This document shows, piece after piece, positions 21,970-34,350 of a stretch of DNA of 64,000 bases (positions within the stretch are counted from its first letter, which is position 1; every line of letters begins with the position of its first letter). This DNA comes from Alisma plantago-aquatica (taxonomy: Eukaryota > Streptophyta > Magnoliopsida > Alismatales > Alismataceae): positions 747,952,556-748,016,555 of the forward strand of contig OY856413.1 of assembly GCA_963693085.1 (NCBI GenBank). The letters are read 5' to 3'. Both the position numbers and the translations under genes were made by a program. The notes under the pieces are model-generated. The model did no database searches. It had not been told where the DNA came from and saw only the letters and a program-made list of their open reading frames with translations.

Positions 21970-23284
21970 CTAAACATGAAGCAAAGAGAGGAGGAGACGA
22001 AGGAAACAACCATGTCCCAAATGATTTGGGCAACTCTCGGGAGAAGATTTGCAGCTGGAATGCTGCAGATCGAGATGTTCACGGATCTTTAGGACCATTT
22101 TCTCAAAGGTTTACACTAGTTATCTATGGTTTTCACATTTTATCTTTTCTCCTCCATGTATGAGACAATAGCAATCATACATGACTAATCCCCTTTGTTT
22201 CTTAGGACCCAAGCATAGCTTGATATTGTATTGTAATTGACTTCTTTAATTCAATATAGTTAGTTCTTATAATTTTTGATTTAAATCTATGATTGCTTTA
22301 TGAATTGCCTATGCTTGATTACCATAGTTAATTAATCAAACCAATAATTGCTTTGCGAGAGGGATTATAGGTTGGACATGTCATAGATTTAGGCTGCGTT
22401 TGTTGCACCTTTCTGGATGTGGCATGGTAACTAAACCATATTAGGTATTTTAACTACTGCTTGTTATGTCGATACATGATAAATAAGTTTCCACAAGGAA
22501 AACATGACAAAAAAATCTCCTATTAACTTTCTACTCTAAATCTTTGTGGCAAGAAATAGGTTTATTTCCCTTGGCTGTCTATTTTCCACAATACACCTCT
22601 AAGAGAGTGCTAAAAAACACAATGTTATTTATGTGTTGGGAATAATAAACTTTATGCAAATAACAAAATATTACATACAGGTGTACCAAATGACAAACAT
22701 CTTTCCAAAAAGTTTATTTGTCGCCACTTCAAACATAAATCATCTTACACAAGGTTTAGATGTCACTACTTAATTTACCCATGACAAGTAAATCTATGAT
22801 GGCCATACGGCAAACACAACCTTAATAGATTATATCCTACCTTGGGAGAGGGCTTATGACTATGAATGGTATAACCCAAGATATCATTAATGCACCTAGA
22901 AAATTCCTAAATTGCTATCGAGGTGGGATTTGTCTTAGTATAGGTAGTGTATTATGCTACATGAGCAGGTAATACATACTATATGTCCTTAGTCTACGGT
23001 CAAGGGTAAATGCGTGTTAACAAAATGGAGTTAAATGCAATGTATCCCATGGGAAACTGCAATGCTACAGAATTTACCAATATGTGATCATGATCCACTT
23101 AATTTAGTTATTTGCAGCTAGTTATAATCAAACAACCAATCACCTTTTCCTTTGGCCTAACTAATTAGGTTATAGTTAGTAGTAGTCCCTAAAGTACATT
23201 CCCCTGAGTTTGCATTTGGGCCTCATAGGCCTATAGTACTCAATGCGTATACTTGTGTTTTGCAAGCATAGTTTAGGGGTGCAA
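21970..23284 (+). mobile_element. Second Athila LTR, plus orientation, MITE-interrupted
   Basis: The segment ends TTTGGGCCTCATAGGCC...GGGGTGCA, matching in order the complement of 15890-15965 (TTTGGGCCTCTTTAGGCC...GTGCATCA). Further upstream pieces also align inverted to 16100-16600. So this LTR lies opposite to the one at 15890. No primer site follows at 23285, so it is either a 3' LTR or truncated. Confidence 0.6.
22390..22823. mobile_element. hAT-type MITE
   Basis: 434 bp with terminal inverted repeats TAGGCTGCGTTTG and, at the right end inverted, AAGGTTGTGTTTG (10 of 13 match). It is flanked by an 8-bp duplication with one mismatch: CATAGATT (22382-22389) and AATAGATT (22824-22831). The GCTGCGTTTG end and 8-bp duplication are typical of non-autonomous hAT elements. 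No transposase coding. Confidence 0.75.
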
Positions 23285-23389
23285 ATTTACTCATACATGA
23301 TTAGACCTATCATACTCAATAGTTCTAGCAAGTCGATATGTGGAAAAACCTATGACCATACATCATCAAGAAACCAAGTAGATACTAAG

Positions 23390-23770
23390 GTATATTAAAG
23401 GCACCATCAATCATAGGTTGATATATAGAATATGTGAAGATGAAGACAATGTGATTGGATACTCATACAATGATTTGTTAGGTGATATAGATGATAGGAA
23501 AAGCACAAGTGAAGTTTCCTTTTACAAATGGTAATCTAATGCACAAACCTTTAAGAGCATAGCTCTATCTTTGTGTGAGGTAGAATTCATAGCGTTTGAC
23601 ATGTCAAGGGATTTGTCTGAGAAACATGCTAAGATAGATCACTGGTCAACGAATTGAACTAGTTTGTCTTTTAATGAAATCACATTGCTTCTCACAGTGA
23701 TGTCTAGAAGAGCATTGTTAAGTGTCATTGGCAAGCATCTTGAAAAATATTTTATAAAGAACTAATAAGC
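23390..23770 (+). pseudogene. Copia RNase H relic
   Basis: Plus-strand translation gives RYIKGTINHRLIYRICEDE, then DNVIGYSYNDLLGDIDDRKS and, after a stop, LSLCEVEFIA. This is the end of Copia reverse transcriptase and RNase H (usual DSDWAGDVDDRKSTSG and STCEAEY). The catalytic Asp of the DSDWAGD motif is altered (YNDLLGD). The later IGKHLEKYFI segment resembles the SKHIDTRYHFI end. Frame is broken by stops. No LTRs, gag or integrase were found nearby. Confidence 0.85.
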
Positions 23771-25529
23771 ATGTCATAGGTCTATATCCCTCAATCCTAT
23801 TGGCATGTGATTGTATAATACCCCTCTCCCTATTATCCCCAATTATGGTTGGACTGAGGAGGCAAGGGCCATTATCTACTTTTCCAAATCCAGATTAGCA
23901 AATAAATAATAATAATCCATGATTTCATTAAATGAACTGGTCTTATAACAATATGAAAGACAACTCACCATGAAGGAGTTAAAAAATGCATTAGAGGGAG
24001 ATTCTATCTAGAAAGTATATTTAACTAACTAACTAATCTTCTAGAGTTCTTTAGCCATATGTCCTTTTGGTAGAATTTTATGGATGTTCTAGGTTTTTAG
24101 AAATTTAATGCAACATAAACTAAAACACCAAAACACAAAACATGAGGTCAATATATTACTATACTATGTATGTCGGTAAGTAAATAGTATGTGCACATAT
24201 GTTTAACAACATATAACACTTATTCAAAAATTATTATAAATAAATGAATATTTCATTTTCTTTGTATAACTTTCAAACCCACATATCTCATATCAATATG
24301 TGCACACTAATACCTTGCTCCATGAATGAATTCCATGATTTGATCCAACATTGGTTTAAGGGTGAGTATCCATCTTTGGACTTTTTCACAATTCACCACT
24401 AGATTCTGTCATTCCTAAATGACTATATTTTATTTATTGGTGGTATTATATCCTACAAGCTACCCCTTAAAAATTGCATGTTGGGTTTGGAAAATTTAAT
24501 CTTTGTATATGTGATAACCATAGGGAATTATCTTGTAACATGAAGTAAAATTTAACATCAAAGCAATTTAGGGAACAAGCATCATGAGATCAACAAAAGC
24601 CTCAGAAGTAGATATTGTGTTGGTAATCATAACTAACCATGTACCTTTCTCAGACATGACTAAAATCTGAGTAACACACCAACATATCATCCAAATCAAC
24701 CAATAAACCTCTAATAAAGAAACAACACCAAAGTGTCACCTACTTGTTCACATAATACTAATTAGGTCTTGTTTGGATCCTACTTCAGGGTTTAGGTTAG
24801 ATTAGGGTTGTATAGGGTTATATATTACAAACCATAAATTTTCAAAATTATGAGTCATAAGGTTTAGAAACCCTAATTATTCCTTATGTGTAACCCTAAT
24901 TCATGGACTGAAGTTTACATCACATTATCATAAATCTATATTAGATCATATATAATGAGATTAAATTGAAGAAAATATGAATATTATTTCTACAAACATA
25001 AGGTTTTCATTTAATCAATATTATCAAAACATGAAATGGCATATACTTTATGAATCTATGACCAAACTAGGTATTGAAACCATTATTTTTGGACCACCTC
25101 ACATTTTTCAGATTATTTTATACATATGTTGACAAAACTTAGGATTATGTTTTAATTGTAAAAATTTTACAATTTTAAGGATTAACTATCTAATCACATG
25201 CCCCCACTCACCCACATAATCATTTATCCAGGTGTCATGGGGAAAAATTCGAGTGAAGGGATCATTACCTCCATGCCCATGCTTTGTGTCATTATTGTCA
25301 CATTATTTAAGGACTAATGGGTAAATCCTCAAGAGGGTTTCTTCCCCCTCTAGCCATCCCACGACACTGGAAGCCATGGTGTCAACCACTAGTTGACTCC
25401 TCCCCAAAGGGTGCAATGACCTTGCTGAAGGTTCCCTTGCCTTTTTCAGGTCTTATTAGACTCAACCAACGATCACATGACGATGGGGGTGCACTGCACA
25501 AGGCTCTAGGGGCTAAGGTTATTAGTATG
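23771..25529. other. AT-rich sequence, nothing recognised
   Basis: No protein domain, terminal repeat pair or tandem array was recognised. A GTCTTGTTTGGATCC stretch near 24770 recalls a DNA-transposon end, but no matching opposite end was found. The short ORF at 25317 shows no known pattern. Confidence 0.5.
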
Positions 25530-26082
25530 TAAACTGTTACAACCCCAATTTTTGGGTTCATTCGCCAAGAAATGTAATTTATCATATTAAGGATATTTGC
25601 ACAAATAATGATATAATTTGGTTCGAATCAATGGATTTTGTTACAATGACCTTGATGTTTGTGTTGTGGGCTTTATTGGCTATTGGGCCCAAATAACAAG
25701 GAAATTCAATTAGTAAATGAATAATTGAATATTTGGAGAAAATAAAAATGTGGAAACATCTAGAAGGCAAATCCAAAAAGGGATTTCGTGCCTCTTGGGT
25801 TCCAAGGAGTCCAAAGTTGCATAAAGAGTGCAATAAGAAAAGAAAAGATCAATTAAATATTTCTTTATTAAGAAAGAAATTGAAAACAATGGTAAAAGGT
25901 GGAAAATAAGTAAAAAGAGGTACAATTGAGTTGTCCTTAGTGGAATTTCATATCCCAAGGATTCCTAATGATAAAAGGAATACCAATGAGGAAAATAAAA
26001 GAGAAATAAAGAGAAATCCTCAAAAAGAGCTATTTTAATAAGAAATAAACAAGATAATGAGAAATAATAAAGAATAATGCAT

Positions 26083-26958
26083 AGTCTCGCTTATCTCCCG
26101 TCTGGCGATCACGACGACGAGCTAGGACTCCCCTCGCGTGCCGCGCTCAGGCTTGGGGGAGGGGTCAGGTGTCCTGCTGGGCCGTCACCTTCTCCCCCCG
26201 TGCCTCCTCCTCGCCTTGCCTCTTCTTTCGGGTTCCTTTTGCAGGTGCCTCTCTGAGCTCCCCATCTCTCCCCCCTGGGCGGAGGCCATGTGACCTGGTT
26301 GTGATCGGGTCTTCTCTTCAGCGTGTTGCTTGCAGGAGGTGGTAGTGCTCTTCTCCTGGTAGAGTCTTGCTCAGATCTGCCTTGATGTTGAGGCGGGTGG
26401 TCGGTGGGAGTGTCCTCACAGGGGTTCCGGAGGAGGCAGGTTTCCCTCCTCTGTTTCCGCCTTACAGGTTTCTCGCTTGGGTGCTAGTTTCTGGCAGACT
26501 ATCTGCCTTGTTCCACCGTATATCGGCGTTGTTCCTTTATCTTCCTTTGAATAAGGATTGTTACTCCTTCCTCTGTGAAGGCGGTGGTTTTTCTGGGGTT
26601 TCCCCTGGCAATTCAACCTTAGTATGACTATCTCATCTTTGCTCTGGATTGATCTCATTACTCAGTTGTATGGCTTCGTTTGAGTTGATATACAAGTAGA
26701 ATACCGTCTTGTTCCATCCCCTCTACCACTACTTAACGCTCAGGTTGAAGGAATTCTTCAGGAAAAGCTACTTAAGACAGCCTCAAGGAAGAAGAATCAA
26801 TGCTAAAATGTCTCTCTCTCATTCCAATATGGGTTGTAGTGCCCTAGGGTTACTGAACGTGATGTTTGTATGTTCTATTTGTATATTTCTCCCCAATTGT
26901 AGATGTCGTATGGCTAACAAGTAATGAATTGATCCTTTAGCTCTAAAAAATAAAATAA
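26083..26958 (+). mobile_element. LINE- or SINE-type retroinsertion with A-rich tail
   Basis: 876 bp, much more GC-rich than its surroundings, ending in a tail of the AAAAAATAAAATAAAA type. A 17-bp match (AATAAAGAATAATGCAT) lies on both sides (26066-26082, 26959-26975); the first two bases may belong to the tail, leaving at least 15 bp. Long duplication plus A-rich 3' end indicates L1-type target-primed reverse transcription. No ORF with a recognisable domain. It could be a 5'-truncated or internally deleted LINE, a SINE or a retrocopied transcript. Confidence 0.85.
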
Positions 26959-27377
26959 AATAAAGAATAATGCATTTAGATGCATCTAGAAGGATAATGA
27001 ATATCCAATAAAAAGGATTTCGAAATAATAAAGTTTCTTGGGATCCAAGGAGTCCCAATAAAGAGGAAAGAAAGAGAAAATACCAAAATTTCAATATAAA
27101 AGGATAATGGGGATACATAATTAATGAATTATGTGGTTTTGCTAAAAGGAAGGTATTTTCTAATAAAGGAAAATAGGATTTCGTGGCCAATGAATTAAAA
27201 GGCACGAATAAAGAGAATAAGATAGAGGATTTTCATATTTCTAATTATCCATGCAATAAAGAATGTCAAGAAGGTAAATAGGAGAGAGAAGAATTTCTTC
27301 TCCATGAAGGAATTTGATTCTTATTGGGAATAGAACTTGTTGGCCCATATGTGGACGTCTTAGGGCGTGGTTTCTCA

Positions 27378-27392
27378 CCCTATATAAAGGGG
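27378..27392 (+). promoter_or_regulatory. LTR TATA box
   Basis: CCCTATATAAAGGGG within the solo LTR, followed by CCCTAG and a purine-rich GAGAGAGCGAGAAAGA stretch, as at transcription starts of plant gypsy LTRs. Predicted start about 30 bp downstream on the plus strand. Confidence 0.75.
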
Positions 27393-29050
27393 TAAAGCCC
27401 TAGTTCAAGTCCAAGAGAGAGCGAGAAAGATCCCACACTCTTCACCTTCTTCCTTATGTGTAAACCCTAGTCGAGGGTGTAGACCTGTCCTGAGGACACC
27501 AGGGAGTAGTTTCGAGGTCTTGATGGAAGCAGGGCACACCAACAACAACCTCAGTTGATTGGTTGCTAACCCCACGTCCGTATCATCACGCCACCCCAGC
27601 CACGGGGCTGCAAACCGCTGCAAATGCATCATCAGTGGCAGCCTCTTTCTCACCCAAGGAGGACCAAGGTGGTCGCGACCAGGGGCGCCATGTGTGCGCC
27701 AAGGCACAACGGTGGTAGGCAAGCCATCCCTGATGTCTGGAGGGGTCCAAGAAGGAGAAGGTGGGCGGCGCTCAGCCCTGACCTAGCGACCGCTGCTGGG
27801 AAAATGCAAGGAAGAAGAAGGAGTTGCCATTGGAAGAGTTTTCCCTTCGCGGGCTAAAAGAGGGTGCAACTTAACCAAGGGCAGGACAATCCTTTCATTA
27901 TATTTCCAAAGCGAGCTCTGTGCATGGGAGTTGGTGACGTGGTACAATCTCATTGGCTGTGGTAAGTAACTTTGCAAAAATCATATCTCTTAAACCGTAG
28001 CTCGGATAAATACAAATAATATATGTATTTTAATCAGGAGAACGAGAGGAATCCAATAAAAACTATAATAAAGATTGTTTCTATTCCTAATTGCAAAAGT
28101 ATAATATGTTGATGAAAAGTGCATTAAACTTAAGTTAAAAACCCTATTTGTGATTAAAGGTGGAATCTAGTATGCTTAATGGGTTAATTAAAGTATCAAT
28201 AATCTGTTGAATGATAATGTTAGATTCGAACCTGATCTAGATGTAAGATTGCATGATTTAGGGTTTTTACCCCATATGAGAATGATTAAGTATGTAGAAA
28301 CCCTAATTTAGGGCCAAAGAGGATAAGATCATATTTAATTCGAAAAATGTGAAAATATGTTATTATATGATGGTTCTAATCTATTTTGAGCATTAACGTC
28401 CCTAATTATGGATATTAGGGTTTTCTCATAAATAAAAGGTAGAATTATGGAAAATCGAGTTCATATGAGATTAAACCATAATGAACTTTGAAATTGATGA
28501 TAGATATGCATAATGATCTTGTCATGGATTAAAAGGATAAAAATAGTAGCTTTAATGAAAAAGAAGCTTAATGAAATTAATTGATGATTAATGTGCCTGT
28601 AATATGAAAGTAGGGTTATATGTTGTTAAGATAACCTTAATATTGAAGAATAGATGAGGTAATTAGGGTTTATGAGTAATGACATAAAATTAGGGTTTAA
28701 TATGGTAAAAGATGAAGGGAAACCCTAATTGCAACATGAAACCCTAAATTGGATACAGAAACCCTAGAAAGTGAATCCAAGACAATAAAGTAGATTCTTG
28801 ATAAAGTGTGTAATAAATATAATACATATTCTTTTCAGGAATTATGAGATTGTTGAATTGCTTACTTGGATTGCTTCCTTGGTTGGATTTTCTTAATGCT
28901 TGTGAAATCATCAAATCAGGTATGTGGTTACACTTATGAATAATTGCTTTAGTTTCACGGTGATTTTCGAATAATTTTATCTGTTGCTTGAAAATAAATG
29001 TTGGATGCCTTTTATTTCATGCAACTATAAAGTAACGATGATTATCACTA

Positions 29051-29053
<3 letters not shown>

Positions 29054-29104
<51 letters not shown>
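29054..29104. repeat. (AT)n microsatellite
   Basis: An uninterrupted AT dinucleotide run of about 25 units inside the solo LTR. Confidence 0.95.
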
Positions 29105-29105
<1 letters not shown>

Positions 29106-29831
29106 CTGGCTTAGATCCGAATCCACCTCTGTGGCTTGTAAAGGCTAAAAAGGGGTAACCTAGAGTAAGGTCTAGGTTATTGTGGGTTAGAAACTGGGCT
29201 ACTAAATGTAGTGCCAGGAGACCATTTAGCATGCCATGAGTTAAGGAAGGGCTACTTACGGGTAGTGCCATGTGACTCAACCCTAGAAACTAGTTCACCT
29301 ATGGGTGGGACCATGAGGGGTTAAATGGGGATCTACTATGAGGAAAGTAGCATCCAGGTCCACTGCAGGGACAACGCAAACGATAGGGAATGCGTGGATC
29401 GCACAATTATATTTAAAATGTAAACTTGTTTATTAAATGGTAATTGGCTGTAATACATTGTTATGAATAATTGCATGATTATTGTTTCCCCCACATACCA
29501 ACTTCGGCTGACCGACGTTTTGTTTGTCGACGTTTTAGGTACAAGCCAAAAGGACAAATAGTAAATCGTCATATTGTGAAATACATGAAGTAAAATACAA
29601 GGAGGATTAGTTAGAGTAGAATCCATAAGTGGATAGAAGTTTAGAGATCCAAGTTTTCTAAAGGTATGCAAAAAGCTTATTTTTCTTACAACTTTTCAGT
29701 TTAGTCTGTTAAAATTTAATAATTGTTCTTGGTTAATTGCTGAACCTTTGATTCGGAAACTATGGGTGTGGCTTTGACCTCTCGGTCTCCCTTAATTGGG
29801 GGTTACCGGGAGGTGGGGTCGTAACATAAAC

Positions 29832-31739
29832 AAAGGAAGGAGAGGGGTTTTTACCTCAACTCAGTGTGAGTGGATGCTCAGAGGAGGTCCATGGAAATCA
29901 ACCAAAGCTTTTCCAATTATCATGATGCCCTATGGTGTTCTAGAGTTGTCCCTATGATAAGCTTGTTCATGCAACAAGGTCCATCAAGTTAGGGATGAAA
30001 CTCGAGGCTTCCTCAATCCTTACTAGCTTTAGAGGAAGAATCTTGATTACATTGGAAAGCTCTAGGTCAATTTAGTTGTCTAGTGTCTCTATGAACCATA
30101 TGGCAAGCTGTAGGTAATATGAGATAAAGGAATTTCCAGGTGAGTGTTTGCGGGGCTTTCTAAGGGAATTTAGCTTGAGGGTTAAGATGATGGGGACTCA
30201 AGCAAGCTTTAGGATACCTCATATAAGGATACTGTGAGGATATAGGCTGGTAGTTTCCAACCCTAATGTCCTAGTTCCACCAGGAATGGAAGTTATCTCT
30301 ATAGACAACAATAATGGGCCATCATTATATCATTGGGTTTGGTGAATCTCCCAGAGCCAATGGGACAAGTCACATGAAGTTTGGTGGAGAGGGGAGAGAG
30401 CAGGTTTGAGGAGGTGTCAATGTCAATTTGGACTCCTATCCGGAGGTTGATAATGAAACAACTCCAGTGGGATCATCATTCAATGGTGTTGTATAATGAT
30501 TGCATCAAAGTCAAGATTCCTAGATGAAGATCAAAGTATTCTTTACATCATGATTGTCCAATATTCTCTAGCTTTATTAAAACTTAGAATAACCATGTAG
30601 GTCTCTCATAGCATCCAAATACTAGCATTTTTTTTAAAATTATTCCATTATTTTTATCACAACCCATGAAAATATTGAGATTAAAATAGGGAAAGTATCA
30701 TGGATCTATCAATATCCATATCCTCTCTATTAATGTCTAGATAGACAATGTCAAGAGGACCCAAGTGTTCATCCATATAACATCACATGAATCCCACAAG
30801 CAATATAAATGCAAAAGGCAAAAACATTCCATTCATCATAATGAACCATAAGGTTTTAATACATGAAGCCCTTGGACAAAAAATGAAATTCATAACCAAA
30901 AGAGATTACATAAGTTAAATTTGGACATAGACTCATACTTATTTCTTTCACAAAAATATTACATATGAATATTATGTTTAATAGCTTAGTTTCCCAGATG
31001 ATGTGTGCAATGGATCTTCATTTGGAATTTATCAATGCTAGAGAATTTAGTATGCTATGAAAAGATAAATAAGTACAATTTTAGAGTAATATAAAACTTT
31101 TTGGATATAATATCTTACTAAGCAAAAGCAAAGTGAGAAACTTCAAAGGACATTCTTCTATACAAAGCATATTTTAGGTTGCATTTTTCATTACATCAAC
31201 ATTAAACATTTTACCTACTTCAAAAGATAAGGTCCATGAGGATCATATGAGTTTAAAAGCATGCATGTCACCTTGGTTCTACATGTGGAACCTAAAGAGC
31301 ATAGTCATTGAGATAACACTATTTCAATATGTGTTGTGCCCTTACCCTGAGAATTTAGGTAGGTTCACAAGGGTTATATATTATATTTCTATCTTATGTC
31401 CAAGGTTTTTTTGTCCAAACAAGCGTGATTCATTTATTACTACCAAAATTTGGATGCAAACTACTGCATCCCACATAACCAACAATGCTAACAACCAAAC
31501 ATTTTTGGTACCTAAAATAGGGCCAAACCACGTTAGACAACTTGCATTTAGATACCTAGGATCCTCGTAAGGAGAAAGGCAAAAAACCTAAAGCCAAAAC
31601 AAACCTAGGACATTTCCACACAAGGAGAAATAAGGAATATCAATGGAAAACAATAAGACACGTGCAATAAAGAAAAATAAAGAAACGACACAAAAAGAAT
31701 ACTAAGAGGCCATCCCCGCCCATTAGATAGAGTATATGA
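29832..31739. other. Unassigned sequence after the solo LTR
   Basis: Continuous with 25240-25529 once the solo LTR is removed. Several short ORFs without recognisable domains. No tandem repeats, terminal repeats or primer sites seen. Confidence 0.4.
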
Positions 31740-32530
31740 GCTAATCTAGCTCAAATTTTGAAATGTCATAAGTCTTTCTTTTCTTAGGCTTCTTCTTCTT
31801 TTTATTTGGTCTAGAACCTCCATGTAGCTTGAATTTCTAAGGAAAATCCAATTTTGAATCAAGAGGATGTAAGAGAGTCCCTCTTCATCCATATAATAAC
31901 AAGATTTCTTCCTCTGTAGGAATTCCAACTATTCACAACTATGCTTGATCTGTCTCACTTAGCTTGGATCCACCCCAAGAGTAGGGAAGGAATCAAATTG
32001 CCACTCCAAATCTAGCTCTTCTAGTAATATCATTGAAGAGTTACATAACATGCATGGATCATCCAAAGGGGAGACAATAGTTATAGCAACTTGGGATCTA
32101 AACATATTAGTTAACTTCTCTCAAGTCTTTGAGTACTAATCTGAACAATGGAAAACAAATCAACAACCTTCTCAGACTTGGGGGACTCATCTTCCATACC
32201 TTACTCCCTTGCATTAGCAATAAAAAAGTTGGCATTGGAATCCTTGATATCCCGTCAAATAGCTATAGTTGCCAATTTCTTCTCCGCTCAAAGATGCAAC
32301 TCATGAACTGGAACTTCTTTTTTGATACATAATGGACATGAAGAGATCATGTAACTGAATTTGTTGCAACCTGACATGCCATAAGTCTAGAAACAAACTC
32401 ATTCTTTAGGACCTTTAGTTCACCATCCACCTCAACCATTATTACCTTGGGAAAGCTTGATGTTGGATTAATTTCTGCACACACTCTCACATCTCTAGGA
32501 CACATATGAACTTTCACTATCTACCTTGAT
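31740..32530 (-). pseudogene. Possible LINE ORF1-like relic
   Basis: On the minus strand at about 32410-32500 a frame reads RVCAEINPTSSFPKVIMVEV, resembling the segment of plant L1-type ORF1 proteins just before their zinc knuckle (R-C-E-x-PLPK-x-I-x-EVDG). The following sequence to 31740 contains a basic, lysine/arginine-rich stretch but has stops and no clear zinc knuckle. No reverse transcriptase was recognised. Low-confidence family call. Confidence 0.35.
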
Positions 32531-33764
32531 GCACCCTCTCACTCTAATTAAGACTCAATCTAATTAGTTGGATATCATGTTCAACATTTTAGTACTATGA
32601 TACTCCATCTTGGTCACATCAACAATCAATTATACAACGTGTGACATCAATTTGCATAATTGTGCTAGATTTGTCACATTATGATATCACCATTTTTCAA
32701 TAAAATTTTAACATCTTTAAGGTTATCACCCTTAATCTATATCAAGTTGTTGAGGGTTCAATTGTGAATTTATAGGCACAAAAATTGCCTCAATCGGACC
32801 ATCATAGACCAAATTATGGCTTTTTGAAATTCCCACAATTGTACATGTTTTAATCTATTTTAAGTTGATATCAAGCCTTGTTGGGCCCATTTTGGGGTGC
32901 GACCAAGATGGATTTGTGCTTTATCATCCTATCTTGTTTGTGTATCCCACTCCTATCTTTTATATCTCTACACATAGATTTTGGTCCCTTCATCCAATGG
33001 TCTAAGATCATCTTCTATGTTTGGTCATGCATTGTAGGCACCTACCCTAGTAGCCAATTTACAACTATGCCTACGACCCCCTTACACACCATTCACATAT
33101 AAATTGGCACCCCAAATATCTTCACCACCCACGTCATTACATATTGTTTCATGCCCTCATTTATGTTGTCTTCCCTCTTCTTTTTCTATTACCCTAGGCA
33201 CTGTCACAACCTGTGCACTTTTGGGCGTTCACTGTGTAGCACCACATGACCTTGGGTAAGACCACACTCAGCCCTAGAGGCACACAAAAAGCATGGATAA
33301 ACTTTTTTCTAGATGCCCCTACTACTTCTATCCTAACTTCAGGTACCCTTGGACTGGCAGTCAACCTGGTAACTGGCTCGTTAGAACCAAATAGAGGGCT
33401 TCCAGGCAATAGAGACACAACTCACTAGTGTTGTCCGATCCAGATAGGGTCCAAGATGGACCAAGATCCTAAGGCTAGGATTGGCATCTGACATTCATGG
33501 TATAATGGTCCTTTTGTGGACCTAGGACCAACAACTCACCTCTGTGTGGAAGTCAGTGACTACGAGAGTGCAGCAATCACAGATGGGCAACCAGACCGAG
33601 TAGTGGGCAATCGGCTATGTTGGGTCATGGAGTGTGGACCAACCACATCATGACATGTGGCTTGTGGGCACTAACATAGGGAGTTCATAGAGGAGGCCCA
33701 ATGTGACTGTTCGATAGTGGACTAGTGGCCCGAATCAATAGCTAGATCATTGTGATAAAATAAA
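32531..33764. other. Unassigned; possible decayed LTR
   Basis: Mostly AT-rich. At about 33200 a TGTCACAACCTGTGC sequence resembles an LTR start, but no partner end or duplication could be found. ORFs at 33194-33428 on both strands show no known pattern. Confidence 0.3.
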
Positions 33765-34350
33765 TGTAACACCCCCCTGTTTTCTTATAATTTTCATGCA
33801 AATTCTTAAATAATGCTTAAATCCTTCACCCTAAAGCCAATAGTATTGAAATAATATGCCATTTTGATAGTTTTGAAAAGATATACAAATAGAAATGGTT
33901 TCATGTCTTGTATATTCTCCTAGTTCCCTATTATGCCGATGATGTTATCTTTTGATTTTCTTAACATAATGAATATACTTTTATGTTAAGTAATGATCAG
34001 ATGATGACTCCTCTTAATGATTGTGACTCTAATTAGTAACTTGTTCCAACTTGTAGCCTAATAATAGTTTTGATTTTACTTTTGGATGATTTGTGTCTTC
34101 ATGATTCTATGTATCCTAAATATACAATCTTGTAACTTTAGTTGATGAATCTCGACCAATTTTATAATCATACCCCTAAGTGACTTTAATACCTAAACAA
34201 CTTGAAAATAAGTAATATTTTGATGTTATGCAACATTTACATCTAAGATCACACCACTTCTAATTTGTTCACCTCATATGACAATAAATGCATGAATGTG
34301 ACCCTTTTATGGTGGTTTATGACTATACCCTAGTCGCCCTTAGTCGACAA
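33765..34350 (+). mobile_element. Possible LTR start fragment
   Basis: TGTAACACCCCCCTG at 33765 has the form of a plant gypsy LTR start. The sequence runs without homology to the next block, whose similarity to 42763-43391 begins abruptly at about 34351. No duplication or other end found. Confidence 0.35.

Larger units (their letters stand above)
25535..29826 (+). mobile_element. Large solo gypsy LTR with nested retroinsertion
   Basis: Begins TGTTACAACCCC, ends GGGGTCGTAACA, and is flanked by TAAAC on both sides (25530-25534, 29827-29831). No internal region, so a solo LTR. Without the nested insertion at 26083-26975 it is about 3.4 kb. A TATATAAAGG promoter box lies at about 27383. Downstream is a GC-rich transcribed-like stretch (27420-27860), then an (AT)n run and hairpin-rich U5-like sequence, including TAACCTAGA/TCTAGGTTA at 29156-29179. 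ORFs at 27405-27977 show no known domain. Confidence 0.9.

Noticed and set aside
24760..24920. DNA-transposon end at GTCTTGTTTGGATCC
   Set aside because: No inverted partner or duplication was found within reach.
29017..29280. 87-codon minus-strand ORF with a Tyr-Ile run
   Set aside because: It is a translation of the AT microsatellite plus LTR sequence.
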